From the NCBI RefSeq assembly GCF_019112545.1, contig NW_025064901.1, forward strand, positions 444,164 through 508,163: a stretch of 64,000 bases of DNA. The letters are read 5' to 3'. The position numbers and the translations under genes are program-made. The notes below the pieces were generated by a model that was not told the DNA's origin, searched no databases, and saw nothing but the letters and a program-made list of their open reading frames with translations. This document shows, piece by piece, positions 41,219 to 52,237 of the stretch (position 1 is its first letter; every line of letters begins with the position of its first letter). The DNA is from Guyanagaster necrorhizus. Taxonomy: Eukaryota > Basidiomycota > Agaricomycetes > Agaricales > Physalacriaceae.

Positions 41219-42172
41219 ATGCCTAGAGCAGAGTCCACCAAGATCCCCAGGGCTGACTCCCAGCCATACCAGTCGCCCTCACCGTCACCAACATTGACTG
41301 CCCCTACCCTGTCCCCTTCCAGGAAGCGGCATGTTTGTGCGACATGCGACCGTGCCTTCACGACCAGCGGTCATTTGGCACGACACAATCGCGTCCATAC
41401 GGGGGAGAGGAACCACAAGTGTCCGTTTCCGGGATGCGAGACGAGGTGCTCGAGGCAGGATAACTTGCAACAGCAGTCAGTATCCACATGTTTCTTTTTG
41501 ATAACTAAATGCTCAACAACAAATCAAGTTATCGCATTCACCTCGCACCCGGTTCTCGTCGCAATAATCGTGCCGGTTTGTCCCGCACATCCACGTCCAG
41601 CTCAAAACGCGCCCCCNNNNNNNNNNNNNNNNNNNNNNNNNNNNNNNNNNNNNNNNNNNNNNNNNNNNNNNNNNNNNNNNNNNNNNNNNNNTGACTCCCC
41701 CCCACCTCTCACTCAAGCCACCCTCCCCGCAACTGCGACCCTCCGCTCCTCGTCTCCCGACCTCCAATACAACCTCCCTAATTCCTATTCATTCCGTTCT
41801 TCTTCTTACCACGAATATCCACAGACATACACCATCCCCGCCTCCTCCCGCCATTCCATCTCCCACATCTCTCCCCCGTCCCCAGACAGCGTCAGCTCCG
41901 GTCCATCTACCCCCGCGGCCCCCTACGTATACGATAACGAGTATCGTAATGGCTACGAGAGTCCTCCTCCCGTTCTCGCCCCCATCAACGTGACAAGGAC
42001 CGGTCGTGAGTTGGGCTCTGCCATCGCTCTGAACGATAGCAGTATCGGTGTCGAGAGACATTACATCCATGAGCCCCAGCCATATTACCAACAAGCTCAG
42101 GAGGATCAGTCAGAGGTCAGCCTTGGTCATGGCGCCTGGAAAGGAAACCTCAAGGGAGGTTTGGTCCAATAG
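41219..42172 (+). CDS. C2H2 zinc-finger transcription factor (interrupted by assembly gap)
   Basis: The protein starts MPRAESTKIPRADSQPYQSP with a Ser/Pro-rich lead. It then has two adjacent C2H2 fingers: HVCATCDRAFTTSGHLARHN with RVHTGERNHK as linker, and CPFPGCETRCSRQDNLQQ completed after a short intron (CAGCA|GTCAGT...TCAAG) by HYRIHLAPGSRR. Such a pair is common in fungal regulators of the NRG1/MIG1-like type. After the 75-N gap comes a Pro/Ser/Tyr-rich tail ending GNLKGGLVQ. The frame before the gap and the frame after it differ, so the gap hides an intron or has a wrong length. The target genes are unknown. Confidence 0.82.
   Translation: MPRAESTKIPRADSQPYQSPSPSPTLTAPTLSPSRKRHVCATCDRAFTTSGHLARHNRVHTGERNHKCPFPGCETRCSRQDNLQQQSVSTCFFLITKCSTTNQVIAFTSHPVLVAIIVPVCPAHPRPAQNAPXXXXXXXXXXXXXXXXXXXXXXXXXXDSPPPLTQATLPATATLRSSSPDLQYNLPNSYSFRSSSYHEYPQTYTIPASSRHSISHISPPSPDSVSSGPSTPAAPYVYDNEYRNGYESPPPVLAPINVTRTGRELGSAIALNDSSIGVERHYIHEPQPYYQQAQEDQSEVSLGHGAWKGNLKGGLVQ
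41617..41691. other. Assembly gap (75 N)
   Basis: This is a run of 75 unspecified bases inside the zinc-finger gene. The flanking sequence is C/T-rich and simple in composition, a likely reason for the gap. Confidence 0.99.
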
Positions 42173-43190
42173 ACGACGATGTCTTTATAAATGTACTAAC
42201 TTATTTTCTTTTCTTCTTGTCGCATTCACTATCTTTTCGTGATACCATTATGCGTCTCTGCAGAGCTGTAATTTTACTGTTACTGTATATAGTTATCATC
42301 CACCATGCTTTTCACTGTCTGCCTCACTCAAGTAGTACTACTATCAATTGACCTAGGTTCGGAGCAGGCCCGCTTTGTACCATGCCGCAACCTTGTATGC
42401 AGACCTTGCTGCAAAGTCATACTGGCTGGTCAAACTCATAACTTCTGCTTTGATATCTATCTATCTATATCTATATAATAATAGAGGTCGACAATGATGA
42501 CATAAGATAGCGGACTCTGACTTTTCGGCCATTGCCATAACCCGGCAAATTCCAGCTGAGTTTGAACTTCGCCATGCTGCTAATGATGCAGCTTCAAGCC
42601 TGAACTCTTTCTTTTTTACCCTCTGCTCTGATCCACTCCCCCCTCACAGTGCATCAGCTCAGGCAATAATTATGGCCCTTTTACATATAATAAGAATTTT
42701 TAGAATCTCTCACAGTACTGTCTATAAATCTTTGATTGAAGCTCTTTGTTTCTAATTTTTAATTTTCTCTACAGTTGTCTCTGTCTTTTTCTTGCAGCAT
42801 ATTGCTACCCATTCCACCTCTCCATACCCTGTGATGTGTATACCATTTCTATTTTTTAAAAATCAATGCTCCCCACTTTCTTTTAATAGATCTCTATCTA
42901 CTCCTATTAGAGAGACTGATCATTTTGATTTTTCAGCTCTAATTACACTAGAGTAGAATTGTCATGTAGAATAGGAGCAGGATCATATTCAGCATCTTCA
43001 GATGACTTCTCCCTCTAATCATCATAGTTGATTATCACATTCTGATTCTGATCCTAATATTGGATTTCCATGCTTTAATATATCATCTGCAACTCATATT
43101 TCATCTCAGTTAGACTATCCACATGAACGTTTCATGCCTGTAGCACCAGCTCTTCCTGTCTTTCCATCAGAGGTAGACATTATAAACAAT
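42173..43190. repeat. Transition into AT-rich repeat domain; degraded sequence
   Basis: After the zinc-finger gene the composition becomes AT-rich. A short TATC-type simple repeat lies near 42458-42480. From about 42,780 the sequence has the stop-ridden look of a decayed element. A partly open stretch near 43090-43190 (including HERFMPVAPALPVFPSEVD) is interrupted by element A and may continue at 52238. I cannot assign it to a family. Confidence 0.45.
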
Positions 43191-43195
43191 TATGT

Positions 43196-43714
43196 TGTTA
43201 TGATTTTTCCTATTTTCTTTTCTTTTTTCCTTCAAGAATGATCTCTATCTTTGCTTAGTCAGGGTGCTTAGACCAGCACTTAGGACCATGGGAATGCTTA
43301 GCTTAGCAACCCAGTCAGTCACCCTCCTATCACATTGCTGTGCGCTGTGAAGGGAGAGACAATACCTCTTTTGTCTCCAACTTGCAGTGCAATGACCACA
43401 GCACAACAGCAAGACAACAGCTTTTGTGGAGAGCCTGGCAATAGCAGGGGTAACAGCTCTATGACAGACAATATCTTTTGTGAACATTTATTTATAGCAT
43501 GATAACAGAACAGTATATAAGTAGTATAGCTCTCACTGTAATACCCCAGCTTTAAGCTAAAGTTTATTTTTCACCATCCTATCTTAAGTGACTTGCAATG
43601 CCTTGACCACACACCTCTGTTAACACATCAGTGAACTCAGTTGGACATACCTGAAGTGTGAGATACTGAACTGTTTATCATATGTTAATAGTCACATGGA
43701 GTTTGGGCTTAACA
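43196..43714 (+). repeat. 5' LTR of element A
   Basis: This LTR is 519 bp with terminal TGTTA...TAACA. It contains a TATA box (TATATAA, 43514-43520) and, 34 nt after its start, the proposed self-primer site 43548-43560. By eye it differs from the 3' LTR at about 35-40 positions; all that I could align are transitions. Confidence 0.93.
43548..43560 (+). promoter_or_regulatory. Proposed self-primer at the 5' end of element A RNA
   Basis: The sequence AGCTTTAAGCTAA lies 34 nt downstream of the TATA box start, where transcription would begin. It is complementary to the bases just inside the LTR (43716-43728) at 11 of 13 positions. The 3' LTR copy (52066-52078, AGCTTTGAGCTAA) matches 12 of 13. 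The mismatches fall on a former CG. Confidence 0.7.
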
Positions 43715-43715
43715 A

Positions 43716-43728
43716 TTAGCTCGAAGCT
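43716..43728 (+). other. Primer-binding site of element A (self-priming type)
   Basis: TTAGCTCGAAGCT begins one base inside the 5' LTR. It lacks the TGG that pairs with a tRNA CCA end and instead is the reverse complement of the LTR segment near the RNA start. The same sequence with one C-to-T change occurs at the corresponding position in element B. Confidence 0.72.
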
Positions 43729-43729
43729 T

Positions 43730-46700
43730 CTTGCTTCCCTTTCTCAGGCCCAACTGTGCTGAGAAACTGAATGCCCCCTGCCTTAAATCCATCCAACCCG
43801 AACTTTACTCATGAGTTCTTCAAACTCTTGGCTTCTATCATTGGAACCTTGATTGGTTTATTGGTGATCATACAGCTGTGCCATGAATGCCAATCTATTA
43901 TCGCCTGGGCCATCTGACACTACCAAGAATTCCAGCGCATCTGCACAATCTTCTGAAATGTCACACCAGACCTCCCCCTCCATGACATCCCTGCCTCTGT
44001 CCAAAACTCTGTCCGACACCCTGAAGAAACAGAAGACGAGCCTGGGTGCTTGACTGAAGAGCATTCTAGGGAAGAGGAGGAGCAGCAGTGGCAATATGAG
44101 TACTCCCCAAGACCCCCATCAGCAATTGTCTGAGACCTTGGAAACCCTTGAGCTACAGGGTTTCAATGACCCTGACCCAACACCCCCATCCCCTCCCCTG
44201 AGCGCAGCATCACTGCATCAAGAACCACCATCGCCCAGTCTGAAATTGGGCACCAGGCTAGAGACTCCTTGGATGCCATTCAGATGGCTCTAAGCACCAG
44301 AAGTACCAACAGATGTCAACTCTGAGATGCCTCATCAACAAGAAACAGTGGAAGGGGAATAAGGGTCAGTAGTTCTGACCTCTTCTTTGATGACACCAAC
44401 AGAGATGAGGTCCGATACTGGCAAGCAGCATCAAGAGTGGCCAGTAGACTGGAACAAGAGCAAGGAGGAGTCTCATGCCTACCAAGGTATGATGCAGTGG
44501 TACTAAACCCAATATGGCCAACCCTCTGATCCCTCACCCAGTTCCTTGAAGGACAGACTTGGACTAACCGCCAGACCAGCCAGCAGTACATTCTGGACTG
44601 ACTCCCTAATACCCCAGTCAGCACTGCTGACTCTGTTAAGCCCAAATTTCATGTGACTAGAAACATGTGATAAGCTAACAGAACCTCGCACTTTGGGTTA
44701 TACTGTTAGGGTTCACTTGTGTGTGACTAGTATTGTGTTGTCAAGGCATGGCAGTTTGCTTGAGATAAGATGGTGAAGTAAAACTTTAGTTTGAGACTGG
44801 GGTATTACAGCGAGAACTAAGCTACTTAAATACTGTTCTGTTATTATGTTATAAATAACTGTTCACAAAAGATATTGTCTGCTGTAGAGCTATTTCCCCT
44901 ACCATTGCCAGGCTCTCCACAAAAGCTATTGTCTTGCTGCGGAGCTGTAGTCATGCACTGCAATTTGAGGACAAAACGAGTATTGTCTCTCTCTTCACAG
45001 CACACAGCAGTGCAATAGGAGAAGGACCGACTGGGTTGCTGAGCTAAGTGTTCTCACAGTCCTAAGCGCTGGCCTAAGCGCCTTGACTAAGCAAAGATAG
45101 GGGTCATTTCTGAGGAAAAAGAGAAGAAAATAGAAGAAAAATAGGAAAAAATCATAACAGACTCTCTATTCTGGGAACCAGCCACTTCCACCAGTGAGCC
45201 TGACCCTTGGACTAGACCAATTGCCAGAGTTGTCCATGCCGACGACTACCACCATGGGGAGTCGGCACTCCTCAATGATGACCACTTATTATCATATGGG
45301 ACAGACACCATCGCTGAAACTGATGATATCCTCATCCAGGAAAATAGGATACCATCAGACTGAGAAACAATCAGGGGTGACGACAAGCATATTGACCCCA
45401 TCAGAGATCTCAAAAGGGTCCTCGACAGGCTGATTGCCAACCTCTTTCTTCGCCTCTGGTTCTATAGAAACTTCCACCGGTATCACAGAGCAGTGGCACC
45501 ACCAGCAGAAGGAGAAGAGGAGCAGCCTGACTGGGAGCCTACTCCTCGATCCGGACCCGAGGATGCTGAGTCAAGTACTCAGCCTGGACCTACTCACCCT
45601 GGAAACCTTTGGCCAGCAAGGCAGTTCTCTTTTTGAGGGGACCATCAGCAAGAGGGCTAAAGGAGATGACAAGGCTGAGGAGGAGGACCAAGGCAGCTGG
45701 ACAGGGGACCCCATCCTTGAATGGGGGAGTATCATCAGCATGACCATGCACCAGGAACAAGAGAAGAAACAACAAGAACAAGAGGTATGGGAGGAAGACT
45801 TTATTCAGCTATATCAAGAGCAGGTAGCCAAATTATAGAGGGATGATCACTGGCTATGATTATCTCTAGGGCACAGATATACCGCCGCTGACCATGTCGA
45901 GCGAGAGAAGATTTTACAGTATGCTATGACTGAGCACGCCATTTTTAATTTTAATCAGTGCTATTTACATTATCAGATGATGGTGATGCCACCATATCGA
46001 CCGAGGTTCAGCAAACAAGAGGCACCAATGCCGTGGATCCCAAGTGTGATGCCGCCCAAAACAGCAAATACAGCATCCTCAATTTGAACAGCAACATCAA
46101 GATACTCGCTCACCACATCGGCTGTCTGCAGCACAGCATCTCGGCTAACCTGGTCTTATAGACAGCCAAGAACTTATCACCCAAATCCCTGGACCAGCAC
46201 AGGAAGCCAACTATTAGGAGGATAGCCACTGCCCAATAAAGCAACCAGATCAGTCCCTATTGATTTGAAGATGGATGACCCTAAAGCAACAGCACAAGAG
46301 TGGACCATCAAAGATGGGCGAATCATCAAAAAAGAAGGACCGCTGATACCAAGAAGTCCTGTCACCAATGATAGATCTTTATATTTCTTTCCGGGGCCCC
46401 CAATAGATTGGGCTGATCCCCCCAGGGGGAAACCTCTGAATCCGATGTCACCTCTTGATCCAAAGGTATATATATTAAATGTCAGACCAATGCTGGGATG
46501 GGAGCCCCTTCCTTTTAAAGAGGCTTCAGATGATATTGACCGCTTCCTCATAGACTGTGACCAATATTTCCAAGTTTTTGTCTCATACTTCCTCCATGAC
46601 ATGTACAAGGTAAACTATGCCATGACCTACTTTGAAGACAAAGCAAAGGTATGATGGGTACTGCTGGCCCCCAACTTTTGGTTGACTACCCGACAGCATC

Positions 46701-47398
46701 ACTGGTATTCTTTCTGGGCAGTACTAAAGCAGATGATCCATGATAAGTTCATAGACCCTGCAGTATGTGAAGTCCACAGGTCGAAGATGAAAGAATACAA
46801 GATGGGTGATAAGGCAGCACTGGACTACTTCGACAAACTGGAGTGACTCAGAAAACTTGCTGGGATTCAGAAGGATGTCGCTGACTCAGAGTGAATGGTT
46901 GAGTATATGAAGCGGGGAGTGCCGTCTCATTACCTCAAGACTATTTCAGATCTCAGCCATAGTGTGCCAATTGGCTATGATGATTGGAAGGCATGAATTA
47001 TTCTAATGTGGCAGAAGCAACAACGACAGAAGGCAGAAGCAACAAACCTGTGGGACCAGCATAGGTACCAGAGACAGAGCTTGAAGCTCTCAACCTCTCA
47101 TGCGATCACATCCACCAGGCCTGGCGGCTCAGCCTCAACTTCCCAGAATGATGGAAAGCAAACTGGTAAGGGCCCAAGTACCAGAATGAGTAAGCACATT
47201 GATGTGGATCGCCTCAAGAAGGAGGGAAAATGCTTCAATTGCAGCCGACCAGACTATATGGTGCAGAACTGCTTGAAGAAAAAGAACAAACGCATATGGG
47301 AGGATATCAGGGCACAGATTGCCGAATTGATAAAGAAGGTACAAGACCTCGGGGATGACAACAAACCTGAGAAGGAAAAAGATGGGGCCGAGCAGTAA
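43730..47398 (+). pseudogene. Element A gag, broken
   Basis: The N-terminal part is Ser/Pro/Glu-rich and full of stops, and it is split by the inverted solo LTR (44634-45159). The capsid-like part is readable from 46270: DPKVYILNVRPMLGWEPLPF, ASDDIDRFLIDCDQYFQVF, then MKEYKMGDKAALDYFDKLE and VEYMKRGVPSHYLKTISDLS. The zinc knuckle near 47237 reads CFNCSRPDYMVQNC, where the usual His is Tyr and a Gly is Ser/Asp; each change is a transition. Many in-frame TGA codons occur. Gag would form the particle; this copy cannot. Confidence 0.85.
44629..45164 (-). mobile_element. Inverted solo LTR with GACTC target duplication, nested in element A
   Basis: A 526-bp LTR lies at 44634-45159 in reverse orientation (plus-strand TGTTAAGCCC...AATCATAACA), flanked by perfect GACTC repeats at 44629-44633 and 45160-45164. 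It is related to the LTRs of element A but clearly diverged. An exact 5-bp duplication around a lone LTR shows insertion of a whole element followed by LTR-LTR recombination that removed its interior. Confidence 0.92.
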
Positions 47399-47954
47399 GC
47401 GATTCTACTGCCTCAGCCAAGGACAAGAATAATGGGTCACATTCTGCTGGACAGACTGACATTTTACCTTCTATAGTATCACTCCCTATGCCTAAATTAT
47501 GTGTGCATTCGAATATATCTGACTCTATTGCTCAGAACTCAGAATCGCCTAAAGAACCAACTTCAACAACTCAAGTGCCGATGAAGGGCCAAAGAGGGGC
47601 AGAGAGCCCCAAAGGTGTGTCCTTGTCGAAAGTTCATCAAACTAAAAATATAAAACAGACTCAACTGTCCTCAGGCCGAACAAGGGGAGAGACCCCCACA
47701 GATTGGCTAAAACCATTCGATACTGAATGGACCTGGCAAGCCATCAAAGATGCCAAGAACGAAGCAGCGGTGAAAGCCATACTCAAAAATTGAGTTCATA
47801 AGACCTGAGTCGAGGAGGTAGTCAACAACATGATCACAGGGATGCGAGTTGCAGAACGATGTCGAGCACTGGAATGGCTTAATGAACTACATGGACCATA
47901 GAAGTTCATTCATCAAGCCAAATCCCCAGGGAAGGATTTACTAGCCAAAGCACA

Positions 47955-50900
47955 GATTGAGACATTAATGTCCTAATCAACCCATGCAGTCACCACTCTG
48001 ATCGATAGCAGCTGCACGGGAAGTAGCATCAACTGAGCTTTCGTCAACAAGCATCAATTGCCCACTCGGGCAACAGCAGCACCTATCCCAGTCTATAATG
48101 CAGATAGAACAAAAAACCAAGCTGAATCAATTACTGAATACGTCGAGCTTAGGCTTACTATCAGCAATCATTTGGAATGCATTGACTTAGCAGTAACAGA
48201 TCTAGGAACAAAAGACATTCCTTGGTTATGACTGGCTGATCAGACATAATCTGCTGATCAATTGGAAGACTGGATGCATCATTTTTGCTCGATGCCAATG
48301 CCAGAAGATTCTATTTGAACTACTAGATGAGGATCCCAAGGACCGATGGGATGAAGAAATAGATGGAGAAACTATTCTCGCCATCGACCTACAAAGGGCT
48401 ATTAGCATTCAAGCAATATATCATGCTAATGATCTAGCAGCAAAGGCCAATGCCGAAAAAGGGGAGAAAACATTCGAAGAAATAGTACTTGAATGGGCAC
48501 ATGACTATCGGGATTTATTTGAGAAACAAAGTTTTGATGAATTACCTGATCTAAAACCCTGGGACCATCCCATCGAACTAATCCCTAATGCTAATGCCAA
48601 CCTGGATTGCAAATGCTATCCACTAGGCAACAACGAACAAAAAGAACTCAACAACTTTCTTAAAGAGAACTTATCTAGTGGAAGGATCCAACTATCAAAA
48701 TCACCGATGGCATTCCCTTTCTTTTTCGTCAAAAAGAAGGATGAAAAACTCCGACCGGTACAAGATTACTGGAAGCTTAATGAGATGACGATCAAGAACT
48801 GTTATCCACTTCCATTGATCACAGAATTGATAGACAAACTCCAGGAAGCTAAATATTACACCAAACTTGATGTCCAGTGAGGATACAACAACATACAAAT
48901 CAAAGAGGGCGATGAGTGAAAAGCCGCTTTTCAAACTAACTAGAGGTTGTTTGAACCAATGGTTATGTTCTTTGGACTAACTAACTCACTGGCCACCTTT
49001 CAATGGATGATGAATGACATCTTCAAAGATCTCATTGCCACAGGAAAGGTCATGATCTATTTGGATGACATCCTCATCATGTCCAAAACCAAAGAAGAGC
49101 ACCGAAGGATAGTACGACAGGTTCTATCTTTAATGAGAAAGCATCGACTCTTCCTCAAGGCTGAAAAATGCGAATTCGAGGTATTAGAAACTGAATACCT
49201 TGGAGTCATTATCAGCAAAGGAAGTATCAGGATGGACCCTATCAAAGTTGCAGGAGTAACTGAATGGCTGGAACCAACAAAAAAGAAGGAACTACAATCA
49301 TTTCTCAGATTCACCAACTTCTATTGACGATTTATCCAAGATTACAGCAAAATCATTCGACCAATGATGCAATTAACAGGAAATTCCTCATGGAGCCAGA
49401 GAATTTTTCAACGGGAAGCATTTAATGACCTTAAACACTGATTAGCCAAAGATGTCATCTTAGCAATACCCAGCCAAGATGGGAAATTCCAGGTGGAAGC
49501 CAATGCCAGTGAAGGTGCGATTGGAGCCATATTCTCACAGGAACAAGATGGCAAATAGCGACTCATCGCCTTCATGTCAAAAGTGCTCACAATGACTGAA
49601 TGCAATTATGAAATCTATGACAAAGAACTCCTCGCCATAATGCTCGCCCTTGCTGAATGGTAGCATTACCTCATTGGAACCAGTCACACCTTTGAGATCT
49701 GGACAGATCATCAGAACCTTTGATATTTCTGACAGCCCCAGAAGCTTAATCGCAGACAAGCCAGATAGGTCATGGAACTATCGGAGTATGAGTACATACT
49801 CTATCACAAAGCTGGAGTAGCAAACAAGAAGGCCAACTTCCTCAGCCACAGAGCAGATCATAACCAAGGAGGAGACGACAACAAAGAGGTTATATTATTA
49901 TGACCTGAACACTTCTGAGCAATGATCATGCTGATGGAAAAAGAGATGCATGAATGCATCAAGAGTGCCACTCGGGATCCACACAAGTGGGATCAAAGAA
50001 TAGCCCCATCACTCAACTATGAGCATGGACTAAAGAAAGAAGAGGGATTGATCTATTATAATCAACAAATCTACATCTCAAGGGATCAAAGACTGTGGAG
50101 TGACATCATCACCATATGTCATGACCACATGACTGCTGGACACCTCGGGATCACTAAAACCAAAGAATTAGTCTTGAGAGAATATTGGTGGCCAAAAATA
50201 AACTATGACATCACCCAATATGTTAAATCTTGCAAGGTTTGCCAGTGAGACAAGACTTCAACACAACCCAGGGCAGCCCCACTCCATCCGAATGAGGTCC
50301 CTTTATTGCCATGGACTCACATCTTGATAGACATGATAACTGAACTTCCCAAAAGTGATGGCTATGATGCTATCATCATTATAGTCAATCGCTTCTCGAA
50401 GGTGATCATTCCAATTGCCTGCTCTACAGAACTAACATCTGAAGGATGGGCAAAGATACTATGGGATGAGGTTTATGCAAAGTATGGCATGCCTCAAGTA
50501 GTAATTTCAGATAGAGGACCACAATTCATCTCCAAGTTTTTAGACGATTTGTACTGACTTCTCAAAATCAAGAGGAATGCCTCGATGGCATATCACCCTC
50601 AAACAGATGGCCAAACGGAATGGGCCAACCAGGAAATTGAAAAGTACTTGTGACTTTTTATCAGTTATTGACAGGATGACTGGATGGAATGGCTAGCACT
50701 AGCAGCATTCCAACACAACAACAGAATCCACTCAGCAACAGGCAAAACACCATTCTTTGTGAACTATGGATGAAACCCACCAGTTGCGCAAATAGGATGG
50801 GTTCACATAACAACCTCAGCATCAATAGATTTTGCACAATCAATGACAAAAATCCATGAAGAGACAAAGACAGCGCTCGAGAAGGCTGCTTCAACAATGA

Positions 50901-51676
50901 AGAAGCAGTATGACAAACACTGATGAGTATCTCATGAATATTCAACCAACGATAAGGTTTGGTTGGATACTACAAACCTTCACCTACCAAGACTAAAACA
51001 GAAACTCGCAGACAAATAAATGGGTCCATTCAAAGTCATCGCCAAAATTGGCAAATCCGCATATAAATTGCAACTTCCAGCAACCTGGAGAATCTATAAT
51101 GTTTTCAATGAAACATTATTAACTCCATACATGACGCCAGCCTTTCCAAATCAAGAAAAACCACCTCCACCGCCACCAGAACTCATCGATGACAAAGAAC
51201 ACTATAAAATTGATGAGGTGCTTAACTACAAAACCTGAAAGGTTAAAGCACAAGGCAGAGGCATAACAATAACCATTGACTATCTAGTCAGCTGGAAGGG
51301 TTACAAACTGGAATCAAACCAATGGGTCAATGAAAAATACATGAATGTGGATGAGGCAATTCGAGACTATGAACACAGAATCAATAAATTAGATATGAAG
51401 AGGGTCATGTTCAACATTATATCTGTGAAAACAGATACGGTGACAAATAGAAGGGAGATCATGTCTAGGCAGATATACATCACCCAACCTGCAGACAGCA
51501 GAGAACATGTTGAAGAGAATGATCAAGATGACCCTACGATGGATGAGCCAAAAATGGTGGAGACATACAGCAAAGAGCAATATACCACACCTCTGACTTG
51601 TTTGAAGCCTGTCATTGAAATATCGAGAGGTCCAGCAGATTGGCCACCTCATTCTGGCAGGAAGGACGTACCCTAA
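47955..51676 (+). pseudogene. Element A pol: protease, RT, RNase H, integrase, chromodomain, broken
   Basis: The aspartic protease motif near 48003 reads DSSCTGSS where the family has DSG. The RT shows AFPFFFVKKKDEKLRPVQDY, LTNSLATFQWMMNDIFKDL and the catalytic YLDD box (49058-49069). RNase H has VEANASEGAIGAIFSQ, with Asn for the catalytic Asp. The integrase has HMTAGHLGITKTKELVLREY with CKVCQ, the core aspartates in DMITELP and ISDRGPQF, and the Glu in ANQEIEKYL. After the SH3-like end (MGPFKVIAKIGKSAYKLQLP) comes a chromodomain (YKIDEVLNYKT...DYLVSWKGYKLESNQWV, about 51205-51390). At least ten TGA or TAG codons interrupt it, many at places where relatives have CGA (Arg) or TGG (Trp). Confidence 0.9.
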
Positions 51677-51700
51677 CTTAACCATTGGGATGATGGTCTT

Positions 51701-51710
51701 AAAGAGAGGG
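51701..51710 (+). other. Polypurine tract of element A
   Basis: AAAGAGAGGG lies three bases before the 3' LTR. Element B has the same arrangement on the other strand (CCTTCTCTCTT from 55571, three bases from the LTR), and element C has TCTCCCCTTAAG three bases after its LTR at 53039. It primes plus-strand DNA synthesis. Confidence 0.8.
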
Positions 51711-51713
51711 TAA

Positions 51714-52232
51714 TATTATGATTTTTCTTATTTTCTTTTCTTTTTTTCTTCAAGAATGATCTCTATCTTTGCTTAGTCAGGGTGCTTAGACCAGCACTTA
51801 GGACTGTGGGAATGCTTAGCTCAGCAACTCAGTTGGTCACCCTCCTATCGCATTGCTGTGCACTGTGAAGGGAGAGACAATACCTCTTTCATCTCCAACT
51901 TGCAGTGCAATGACCACAGCACAACAGCAAGACAACAGCTTTTGTGGAGAGCCTGGCAACAGCAGGGGTAATAGCTCTATGACAGACAATATCTTTTGTG
52001 AATATTTATTTATAGTGCGATAACAGAACAGTATATAAGTAGTATAGCTCTCGCTGTAATATCCCAGCTTTGAGCTAAAGTTTATTCTTCACCATCCTAT
52101 CTTGAGTGACTTGCAACACCTTGACCACACACCTCTGTTAACACATCAGTGAACTCAATCAGACATACCCGAAGTGCGAGGTACCGAACTGTTTATCATG
52201 TGTTAATAGTCATGTGGAGTTTGAGCTTAACA
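51714..52232 (+). repeat. 3' LTR of element A
   Basis: This is the 519-bp partner of 43196-43714 and has exactly the same length. The TATA box is at 52032-52038 and the self-primer site at 52066-52078. The first bases are TATTA rather than TGTTA, a G-to-A change at the end that integrase would recognise. Confidence 0.92.
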
Positions 52233-52237
52233 TATGT

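Larger units (their letters stand above)
43191..52237 (+). mobile_element. Element A: full-length decayed chromodomain Ty3/Gypsy retrotransposon with TATGT duplication
   Basis: The element spans 43196-52232 and is flanked by the 5-bp direct repeat TATGT (43191-43195 and 52233-52237). LTRs of 519 bp each start TGTTA and end TAACA; the 3' copy has TATTA at its start. The order gag, protease, reverse transcriptase, RNase H, integrase, chromodomain places it in the chromovirus branch of Metaviridae. The polypurine tract AAAGAGAGGG (51701-51710) lies 3 nt before the 3' LTR. Coding frames contain many stops, so it is inactive. An inverted solo LTR sits in its gag region. It is the youngest of the elements here, judged by LTR similarity. 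Confidence 0.93.

Noticed and set aside
42458..42480. TATC-like tandem repeat as a functional element
   Set aside because: Short, imperfect simple-sequence repeat in AT-rich DNA; likely slippage.
43715..43740. A tRNA-type primer-binding site after the element A 5' LTR
   Set aside because: No TGG at or near the junction; the site instead complements the element's own LTR.
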